Shown piece by piece: positions 1 through 4,797 of a DNA stretch of 7,453 bases. Below the pieces are notes generated by a model, which was given only the letters and a program-made list of their open reading frames with translations, ran no database searches and was not told the origin of the DNA. Origin of the DNA: Oscillospiraceae bacterium (GTDB lineage: Bacteria > Bacillota > Clostridia > Oscillospirales > Oscillospiraceae); contig CACZSJ010000107.1 in NCBI GenBank assembly GCA_902783825.1, positions 1 to 7,453 on the forward strand, given 5' to 3'. The translations under genes and the position numbers were made by a program. Position 1 is the stretch's first letter; each line of letters opens with the position of its first letter.

Positions 1-182
1 TCCTGGTAAAAGACGTGCCCGCCGCCAGAGCGCGGATGCCCCATGCCCCGCGAGAGCTTCCCTATGATGGGGCAAAACCCATGCTTCTTGTGGAGGAGCT
101 GGATCGACGGGAATCGCTGCAGGAGCTGGTACAGGCCATGCTCCCGGAGCTTCCGGCGGCAAAAAAGAAAAGCAAGCATTGA
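1..182 (+). CDS. C-terminal end of an unidentified protein (5' end outside the window)
   Basis: An open frame with no stop runs from the left edge to a TGA at 180-182 and encodes about 59 residues. The visible part is rich in Pro, Ala and Arg at first. It continues into a short hydrophobic stretch (PMLLVEEL), then an acidic amphipathic helix (ESLQELVQAMLPEL), and ends in a lysine-rich tail (AAKKKSKH). A strong hairpin begins one base after the stop codon, which supports this frame as the real 3' end of a gene. I do not recognise the family from this fragment, and no catalytic motif is visible. An ATG-initiated reading in another frame over the same bases (43-234) runs through the hairpin and looks like a shadow. 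Confidence 0.6.
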   Translation, partial: LVKDVPAARARMPHAPRELPYDGAKPMLLVEELDRRESLQELVQAMLPELPAAKKKSKH

Positions 183-225
183 ACAAACCGCTCCGGGCCC
201 AGCGCCCGGAGCGGTTTGTCTTCTT
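183..225. terminator. Intrinsic terminator between convergent genes, 16-bp perfect stem
   Basis: Bases 183-198 (ACAAACCGCTCCGGGC) are exactly complementary to 204-219, with a five-base loop at 199-203. The right arm is followed by a pyrimidine stretch (CTTCTTT), an imperfect U-tract. On the - strand the bases after the stem are also T-rich but interrupted. It sits between the TGA of the leftmost gene (182) and the TAA of the - strand regulator (231-233), so it probably serves both. The stem is very stable; the U-tracts are only moderate. Confidence 0.75.
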
Positions 226-230
226 TGCGT

Positions 231-896
231 TTAAAGCCGGCCTTCGGCCAGTCGGGATAGCTTTTCTTCGTCCAGGATCCGGATGCTGCCCCGGCTCAGG
301 CTCACCATGCCCTCACTGCGGAAATAGCGGAGCATCCGGGTCACCACCTCCCGGGCCGTGCCCAGGTGTCGCGCGATCTGCTCGTGCGTGATGGCAAAGC
401 TGTCGCTCTCCTCCAGCACCGCCTCTTCCAGCAAAAAAGCGGCCAGGCGTTTATCCATGCTCATCCACAGGATCTGTTCCATGAGCCACATCACTTCTGA
501 AAAGCGGGATGCCATCAGCTCGTTGGTATAATTGGCCAGCGGAGCGGACTGCTCCATCAGGCTCTGATACACTTCTGCGGGAATTACCCAGAGATCGCTG
601 TCCTTCTCCGCCTCGATGTTGACGGAAAAACGAATGGAGCGCAGCATGCAGGAGGCGGAAAACAGGCAAATATCCCGCTCAAAGAGCCGATAGATGCTGA
701 TCTCCCTCCCGTCCTCGGACAGGATAAACGCGCGCAGCTGTCCGGAACGCATCAGCAGCAGGCCGGTACAGTCTGCGCTGCCGTCATGGATCACCGCGCC
801 CTTTTCAAAATGCTTTTCCACAACACTGTCCAAAACCCGGCGCTGCTGGGCGGGACTGAGCTTGTCCCACTGGGGAAAACAGCTTGTAAATTCCAC
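231..896 (-). CDS. Crp/Fnr-family transcriptional regulator
   Basis: A 221-residue DNA-binding regulator, the usual length for the Crp/Fnr superfamily. Residues about 20-115 form the cyclic-nucleotide-binding-like beta-roll (FEKGAVIHDGS, LLLMRSGQLRAF, ISIYRLFERD). A long dimer helix follows at about 120-150. The helix-turn-helix lies at about 168-210 (ITHEQIARHLGTAREVVTRMLRYF, then a wing, SEGMVSLSRGSIRIL). Arg182, Glu183 and Arg187 align with the DNA-reading Arg, Glu and Arg of E. coli CRP, so a TGA-like half site is expected. The FGEL...R-[ST] phosphate cassette of cAMP-responsive members is absent; the corresponding region reads RDICLFSASCML, so cAMP is unlikely to be the ligand. Start: GTG at 896-894, preceded on the - strand by AAAGGGAGG (905-913) with 8-nt spacing. 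It has its own promoter and lies divergent from the small membrane protein gene. The effector and targets are unknown; the cysteines make redox sensing possible but unproven. Confidence 0.92.
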   Translation of the reverse strand: MEFTSCFPQWDKLSPAQQRRVLDSVVEKHFEKGAVIHDGSADCTGLLLMRSGQLRAFILSEDGREISIYRLFERDICLFSASCMLRSIRFSVNIEAEKDSDLWVIPAEVYQSLMEQSAPLANYTNELMASRFSEVMWLMEQILWMSMDKRLAAFLLEEAVLEESDSFAITHEQIARHLGTAREVVTRMLRYFRSEGMVSLSRGSIRILDEEKLSRLAEGRL

Positions 897-943
897 GGCG
901 CACGCCTCCCTTTCTCTCTCTCCCTGGAACCGTCTCCAACGCT

Positions 944-972
944 ACTTTACCACGAATCGCCGCCGGATGCAA
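944..972 (-). promoter_or_regulatory. Promoter of the Crp/Fnr-family gene
   Basis: Read on the - strand, a -35 element TTGCAT (972-967) is separated by exactly 17 bases from a -10 element TAAAGT (949-944). Transcription would start near 937, giving a leader of about 40 nt before the GTG start and including its AGGGAGG ribosome binding site. The spacing is ideal for the housekeeping sigma factor; the -10 is 4/6 to consensus. Confidence 0.55.
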
Positions 973-1039
973 CGAAAAGCAAGGGGCAGTCCGCGCCTTC
1001 CTTCCGAGCCCGGGAAGCCGCCCGTCACACGCCGTCCGG

Positions 1040-1068
1040 TTGCATTTTTTGCGAAAACATGCTACAAT
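1040..1068 (+). promoter_or_regulatory. Promoter of the small membrane protein gene
   Basis: TTGCAT (1040-1045) and TACAAT (1063-1068) are separated by 17 bases, a very good vegetative promoter. The predicted start near 1075 falls in or just before the GGAAAGGA ribosome binding site, so the leader would be only about 15 nt. The element also excludes the upstream in-frame ATG at 1040 as a translation start, since that codon is part of the -35 region. Confidence 0.65.
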
Positions 1069-1090
1069 CCCCCGGAAAGGACGTGTACCC

Positions 1091-1486
1091 ATGATCAGAA
1101 ATGAAAAAGAATTCAACGCTGCCATGCGCCGGATGATCCGCCGCGTACAGGCGGGCGAGCTTTTGATAGATCCTGAGGATCCGGAAGATGCCGAAGTCCT
1201 GGCCGAGTGCATCAAAAACGGCTATCTCAACGGCTCCACCTCGGTCATTGATCCCAAAACCGGTAAGATCCGGGAGTATCGCACCCAGGACGGCAAAATC
1301 CATCCGCGCCTGTACAACACCCTGGTTCCCAAGGCGGGCCTGGCCTTCCTCAACAGCGAAAAAATGAACCTGCGGGTCAACTGGGCGCTGGCCGTTTCCA
1401 TCAGCGCGATCCTGGTTTCTCTGCTGGCCAATCTGGACAAGATCTACCACAATCTGCAGCATCTGCTCCGCTACCTGGGGCGCTGA
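1091..1486 (+). CDS. Hypothetical small protein with one C-terminal transmembrane segment
   Basis: A 131-residue protein of unknown function. The ATG at 1091 is chosen because GGAAAGGA (1074-1081) lies 9 nt upstream and the more distal in-frame ATG at 1040 lies inside the promoter. Residues 1-22 are basic and probably helical (FNAAMRRMIRRVQ). Residues 27-36 are acidic (DPEDPEDAEV). Residues 36-90 have the look of a small winged-helix fold: a helix (EVLAECIKNGYL), a beta-hairpin region (SVIDPKTGKIREYRT), then LYNTLVPKAGLAFLNS, which resembles the wing-end phrase of YjcQ-like domains. That resemblance is inference. Residues about 97-114 (NWALAVSISAILVSLLAN) form one hydrophobic span, followed by a short tail. 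It is transcribed alone, between its own promoter and a terminator. A membrane-anchored regulator or a membrane-associated accessory protein are both possible. Confidence 0.8.
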   Translation: MIRNEKEFNAAMRRMIRRVQAGELLIDPEDPEDAEVLAECIKNGYLNGSTSVIDPKTGKIREYRTQDGKIHPRLYNTLVPKAGLAFLNSEKMNLRVNWALAVSISAILVSLLANLDKIYHNLQHLLRYLGR

Positions 1487-1491
1487 ACAAG

Positions 1492-1526
1492 CGCGGGAGA
1501 TTTTCCTCCCGCGTCTTTTTTCTTTG
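1492..1526 (+). terminator. Intrinsic terminator after the small membrane protein gene
   Basis: CGCGGGAG (1492-1499) pairs with CTCCCGCG (1506-1513) around a six-base loop, ATTTTC. The stem is followed by TCTTTTTTCTTT. It begins five bases after the TGA at 1484-1486. GC-rich stem and a good U-tract. Confidence 0.9.
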
Positions 1527-1597
1527 TAGGATCTGACAAAACGCGTTTTGGATTGTCCGGCTTCTTTTCCTGTTTGGTAGAAAAAGTCAAGCTCCTC

Positions 1598-1627
1598 TTG
1601 ACAAAAATCGGAAAGGCAGTTTATCAT
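1598..1627 (+). promoter_or_regulatory. Promoter of the lysine-riboswitch transporter operon
   Basis: A consensus -35 TTGACA (1598-1603) and a -10 TATCAT (1622-1627, 5/6) are 18 bases apart. The expected start near 1634 is immediately before the first paired bases of the riboswitch (GATAG at 1636), just where a riboswitch leader should begin. A short inverted repeat, GTCAAG-N5-CTTGAC (1586-1602), overlaps the -35. Confidence 0.7.
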
Positions 1628-1632
1628 CGCAG

Positions 1633-1796
1633 CAAGATAGAGGCGCGAGGTTCATCAGTAAGCCCATTGCTTGGAAGCAGCTTTCGCAGGGGCTGAAAGG
1701 GGACATCGCCGAAGGAGGCCACAGCAGCTGCGCTCGGCTTTCCTGGGCCGTCGGATAAGATCCGCCGGACTGTCACGCAAGTGGAGCGCTATCGTG
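1633..1796 (+). promoter_or_regulatory. Lysine riboswitch aptamer (L-box)
   Basis: The leader carries the conserved lysine-riboswitch blocks in the right order. GATAGAGGCGCGAGG begins at 1636 (B. subtilis lysC has GATAGAGGTGCGAAC at this place). AGTAAGCC is at 1659-1666. GCTGAAAGGGGACATCGCC begins at 1693 and is followed by GAAG (lysC: GCTGAAAGGGGAGCGTCGCC, then GAAG). CTGTCACGCAAGTGGAG and CGCTATC close the element. The outer helix P1 is seen as GATAG (1636-1640) pairing with CTATC (1789-1793). Inner arms show self-complementary stretches, for example CGGAT (1752-1756) with ATCCG (1760-1764). The family binds L-lysine, and in Firmicutes usually favours a downstream terminator when lysine is plentiful. 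Here a strong terminator follows 45 bases on, and the first downstream genes are an amino-acid importer. Recognition is by remembered consensus, not by a covariance search. Confidence 0.92.
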
Positions 1797-1840
1797 TACA
1801 AAATCCATGGTCGGATTTCCGGCCTTTGACCTGTTTTTGT

Positions 1841-1877
1841 GCCGCAAACGCTCTACAGCGTTTGCGGCTTTTGTTTT
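1841..1877 (+). terminator. Riboswitch-controlled intrinsic terminator (expression platform)
   Basis: GCCGCAAACGCT (1841-1852) pairs perfectly with AGCGTTTGCGGC (1857-1868) across a CTAC tetraloop. TTTTGTTTT follows. It lies between the riboswitch aptamer and the first gene, 41 bases before the ATG, so it can act only as an attenuator of the operon. An alternative pairing is visible: GGAGCG (1783-1788), next to the 3' side of P1, can pair with CGCTCT (1849-1854) in the left arm and loop. That would break the terminator and is a plausible antiterminator (inference). Confidence 0.88.
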
Positions 1878-1917
1878 GCGCCTCGTCTGCAAAACTTTTG
1901 TGACAAGGAGAAAAGAG

Positions 1918-2820
1918 ATGAACAACACGATGAGAAGACTTGCCGCCCTGATGTTGGCGCTGCTGATGATCCTGACGCTGGCCGCCTGCGGCAACAGCGC
2001 CCCTGCAGCCACCGCCGCCCCCGCCACCGAAGCGCCCGAGGCGCCTGCGGCCGAAGCGGAAGCCGCCGACCCGCTGGCCTACCTCAACGGTCAGCTGCGC
2101 GTAGGCATGGAATGCGCCTACGCCCCCAACAACTGGCAGGAATCCGAAGCCAGCGACACCAACGTCCCCATTGAAAACGTGGCCGGCGCCTATGCCGAGG
2201 GCTACGACGTGCAGTGGGCCCGTATCATCGCCGATCAGCTCGGTCTGGAGCTGGTCATCATCAAGATGGACTGGGACGGTCTGATCCCCGCGCTCAACGC
2301 CGGACAGATCGACGCCATCATCGCAGGCATGATGGACACTGCGGAGCGCCGCGAGAGCATCAACTTCTCCAGTCCCTACCATGCCACCGTCTACGGCATG
2401 CTGGTCAATGCCGGCACCGCCTATGAAAGCGCCTCCTCGCTGTCCGATTTCTCCGGGGCCAGCGTTCTCGGCCAGAAGGACACCGCGCTTGACTGGGTCA
2501 TTGATCAAATCGAGGGCGTAGACCACCTCTCGCCCGTGCCCAGTATCGGCGACCAGGTGGCCCGTTTGCAGCAGGGCGCCTGCGACGCCATTGTTGTCAA
2601 CGTAGAGAACGCCCCCGCCTACATGGCCTCCAATCCCAACTTCGTGCTGATTACCTTTCCCGATGGTGAAGGCTTTGTTCTTCCGGCTGTCGGCTCCTGT
2701 GTGGGCATCCGCTATGAGGACAACGCCCTGCTGGATCTGGTGAACCAGGCCATGGCCACAGTGGATCAGGCCCAGCGTGACGAGATGTGGGACACCGCCG
2801 CGGCCAACGCCCCCGCCTGA
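1918..2820 (+). CDS. Amino-acid ABC transporter substrate-binding lipoprotein (predicted lysine or basic amino acid)
   Basis: A 300-residue extracellular receptor anchored to the membrane by lipid; it hands its ligand to the permease encoded next. Start: ATG at 1918, with AAGGAG (1905-1910) 7 nt upstream. Signal peptide residues 1-23 (MNNTMRR, then a hydrophobic core) end in the lipobox LAAC with Cys24. A flexible Ala/Pro/Glu linker covers about 26-50. The family-3 solute-binding fold runs from about 58 to 295: RVGMECAYAPNNW (61-73), GYDVQWARIIADQLG (95-109), WDGLIPALNAGQIDAIIAG (119-137), then TAERRESINFSSPY (141-154). The last contains the Thr and Arg that normally grip the ligand carboxylate and amine. 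SVLGQKDTALDW (182-193) and ACDAIVVN (221-228) follow. The stretch between APNNW and GYD is longer than in enteric homologues, as in many Firmicute members. Lysine specificity is inferred from the riboswitch; arginine, ornithine or a lysine derivative remain possible. Confidence 0.93.
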   Translation: MNNTMRRLAALMLALLMILTLAACGNSAPAATAAPATEAPEAPAAEAEAADPLAYLNGQLRVGMECAYAPNNWQESEASDTNVPIENVAGAYAEGYDVQWARIIADQLGLELVIIKMDWDGLIPALNAGQIDAIIAGMMDTAERRESINFSSPYHATVYGMLVNAGTAYESASSLSDFSGASVLGQKDTALDWVIDQIEGVDHLSPVPSIGDQVARLQQGACDAIVVNVENAPAYMASNPNFVLITFPDGEGFVLPAVGSCVGIRYEDNALLDLVNQAMATVDQAQRDEMWDTAAANAPA

Positions 2821-2847
2821 TCCGGCAAAAGCATTTCCGCACGAAAG

Positions 2848-2881
2848 CCTGCGCGCCGGCGGCCTCCGCTGCCGGCGCAGG
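2848..2881 (+). repeat. Intercistronic GC-rich hairpin between binding protein and permease
   Basis: CCTGC (2848-2852) and GCCGGC (2855-2860), interrupted by a two-base GC bulge, pair with GCCGGC (2871-2876) and GCAGG (2877-2881) around a ten-base loop. There is no T-tract, so it is not a typical terminator. Its 3' foot overlaps the AGGAAGGA ribosome binding site of the permease. In binding-protein operons such structures often protect the upstream message and keep the receptor in excess over the membrane components; that role here is inference. Confidence 0.65.
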
Positions 2882-2896
2882 AAGGATGAAGAAACC

Positions 2897-4036
2897 ATGA
2901 AGCAAGCAGCCCAAGGCAATTTTATCACACGGGATCACCGCTATGTCTACCTGGGCGGCAGTCTGATCGCCCTGCTGGGCTTGAGTCTGCTGGCCGGGCA
3001 AGCCCACCCCTACAGCTTTCTCACCGCAGAAAATGCGCCCGGCATTCTGTGCAGGGTGATCTGCTGGGGCTTTCTGGCCCTCAGCGGTCTGGCGCTGATG
3101 GTCAAGATGGCCTACTGGAACAACTACGATCAAACCGTCATGCGGCGGCCGGGTCTTGTCCGGGTCAGCCGCTGGTTTTCCTATCTTACGGCCTTGTGCT
3201 GCCTTCTGGCTGTGATGGATCGGGCCGTCTTGCAGCTGGTCTACACCGTGCAGCTTTGTCTGCAGGCGGAGAGCAATCCCCAGGGCTTTGTCCCCTCCAT
3301 GGTCTATATGAGCCTCAAAGGCAAGGATCTGCTGATAACTGGCATCTGGACCACGGTGCGCATCGCCCTGCTGGGCACGGCCATCGCTTTTGTTCTGTCC
3401 ATCTTCATGGTCTTCCTGCGGATTCAGGAGCCAAATCGGCGGGACAAGGATCATGTCCGGGCGATCAAATGGCTGGCAAGCCGCTTTGCCCGCTTTTATA
3501 TCTTCATCATCCGGGGTACGCCCATGATGGTGCAGGCCTTGATTTTCTACTATTTTGGCTTCAACCTCTTCAAGCGCACCAACATGACCGTTACCGAGAT
3601 CAACCAGATCTGGAGCTTTTTCATCTCCGGCCTCTGTACCGTCTCCCTCAACTCCACCGCCTATCTGACCGAGGTGCTGCGCGGCGGCATTCAGGCCATC
3701 GACCGGGGCCAGACCGAGGCGGCCCGCTCCCTGGGCATGACCAGCTGGCAGTCCATGATCAAGGTGGTCTTCCCTCAGGCGGTAAAAAACTCCATTCCCG
3801 CCATCGGCAACGAGTTCATCATCAACATCAAGGATTCCTCGGTGCTGTCGGTCATCGGCGTGATGGATCTGATGTACGCCACCAAATCCGTCAGCGGCAT
3901 TTACTTCCGCTCCTTGGAAATCTACTGCGTCGCAGCGATTCTTTACCTGATTCTCACCTGGCTTTCGTCCCTGCTTCTCAAATATCTGGGCAGCAAGCTG
4001 GATTCTCCCTATAGAGGCATCCCCAGCTCCAACTGA
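2897..4036 (+). CDS. Amino-acid ABC transporter permease with N-terminal membrane extension
   Basis: A 379-residue membrane permease of the His/Glu/Gln/Arg/opine (HisM/GlnP) type. Start: ATG at 2897, with AGGAAGGA (2879-2886) about 10 nt upstream; longer in-frame starts would run back into the preceding gene. The transport domain occupies about 140-370. A membrane helix (LLITGIWTTVRIALLGTAIA, 145-164) is followed by the RGTPMMVQ phrase (206-213) and a helix (ALIFYYFGFNLF). NSTAYLTEVLRGGIQAIDRGQ follows, then the EAA coupling loop EAARSLGMTSWQSMIKVVFPQA (274-295), which docks on the ATPase. The last helix is at about 340-365. Ahead of this are about 135 extra residues with three further hydrophobic spans (about 17-34, 50-70 and 94-115), giving roughly twice the length of enteric permeases. 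Only one permease gene is present, so the active transporter is probably a homodimer. AAGGAGG for the next gene overlaps its stop codon. Confidence 0.93.
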   Translation: MKQAAQGNFITRDHRYVYLGGSLIALLGLSLLAGQAHPYSFLTAENAPGILCRVICWGFLALSGLALMVKMAYWNNYDQTVMRRPGLVRVSRWFSYLTALCCLLAVMDRAVLQLVYTVQLCLQAESNPQGFVPSMVYMSLKGKDLLITGIWTTVRIALLGTAIAFVLSIFMVFLRIQEPNRRDKDHVRAIKWLASRFARFYIFIIRGTPMMVQALIFYYFGFNLFKRTNMTVTEINQIWSFFISGLCTVSLNSTAYLTEVLRGGIQAIDRGQTEAARSLGMTSWQSMIKVVFPQAVKNSIPAIGNEFIINIKDSSVLSVIGVMDLMYATKSVSGIYFRSLEIYCVAAILYLILTWLSSLLLKYLGSKLDSPYRGIPSSN

Positions 4037-4047
4037 AGGAGGCACCC

Positions 4048-4797
4048 ATGCAGGAAACCGTACTGAAAATCGAACAGTTGGAGAAGTCCTTCGGGGCGCT
4101 GGAGGTGCTCAAGGGCATCGACCTGGAAATCCACAAGGGCGAGGTGGTTTGCATCATCGGCGCCTCCGGTTCCGGAAAGTCCACGCTTTTGCGCTGCATC
4201 AATCTGCTGGAAGAGGCCGACGCCGGCCACATCTGGTTTAACGGCCAGGATTTGATGGACTTGCAGGTCGATCTCAACGGCCTGCGCCAGAAGATCGGGA
4301 TGGTGTTTCAAAGCTTCAACCTCTTCAACAACAAGAACGTCATGGAAAACTGCACGCTTGCCCCTATGACCGTGCGCCGGCTTCCCCGGGAGCAAGCCGA
4401 GGAAGCCGCCGTGCGGCATCTGACCGCCGTGGGACTGGCGGACTTTATCTACGCCGACTCTACCCGCCTCTCCGGCGGACAAAAACAGCGGGTTGCCATT
4501 GCCCGGGCCCTGTGTATGGAGCCGGAAATCATGCTCTTTGACGAGCCCACCTCCGCTCTGGACCCGGAAATCGTCGGCGAGGTTCTGGACGTGATGAAGG
4601 ATCTGGCCGCCCAGGGTATGACCATGGTCGTGGTGACGCATGAGATGGCCTTCGCCAAGGAGGTCAGCGACCGGGTGGTCTTTATGGATCAGGGCGTGAT
4701 TCTGGAGCAGGGTCCGCCCCGGGAAATCTTCAGCCAGCCCAAGAACGAGCGAACCCGGGAATTCCTGGCACGCTATCTGGAGGACAAGCAGCCATGA
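4048..4797 (+). CDS. Amino-acid ABC transporter ATP-binding protein
   Basis: The 249-residue ATPase that powers the importer on the cytoplasmic face, of normal length for the GlnQ/HisP group. All motifs are intact: Walker A GASGSGKST (38-46), Q-loop Gln88 in MVFQSFNLF, signature LSGGQKQR (141-148), Walker B IMLFDEP (161-167) with catalytic Glu166, D-loop SALD (169-172) and switch His198 in VVVTHEM. VFQSFNLFNNKNVMEN and PREIFSQPKNERTREFL are typical of polar amino-acid importers. Start: ATG at 4048, with AAGGAGG (4036-4042) 5 nt upstream. Its TGA (4795-4797) overlaps the next gene's ATG as ATGA, so the following enzyme is probably translationally coupled to it. No missing residue or frameshift was seen. 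Confidence 0.96.
   Translation: MQETVLKIEQLEKSFGALEVLKGIDLEIHKGEVVCIIGASGSGKSTLLRCINLLEEADAGHIWFNGQDLMDLQVDLNGLRQKIGMVFQSFNLFNNKNVMENCTLAPMTVRRLPREQAEEAAVRHLTAVGLADFIYADSTRLSGGQKQRVAIARALCMEPEIMLFDEPTSALDPEIVGEVLDVMKDLAAQGMTMVVVTHEMAFAKEVSDRVVFMDQGVILEQGPPREIFSQPKNERTREFLARYLEDKQP

Noticed and set aside
1040..1090. Upstream ATG extending the small membrane protein by 17 residues
   Set aside because: This ATG lies within the -35/-10 promoter region, while the ATG at 1091 has a good ribosome binding site.
1807..1917. 37-residue N-terminal extension of the binding protein
   Set aside because: It would translate through the riboswitch terminator, and the lipoprotein signal peptide begins properly at 1918 with AAGGAG upstream.
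2848..2881. Intercistronic hairpin as an intrinsic terminator
   Set aside because: No T-tract follows the stem, and the permease needs readthrough because no promoter is seen between the two genes.
1789..2928. Open frame of 379 codons on the - strand opposite the binding lipoprotein
   Set aside because: The translation is glycine-, valine- and histidine-rich low complexity and runs across the terminator and start region of a well-supported gene.
2651..4045. Long open frame on the - strand (464 codons) opposite the permease
   Set aside because: It is antisense to a complete permease with clear family motifs. Its translation is His-, Gln- and Gly-rich without any fold signature, as expected from the complement of a GC-rich gene.
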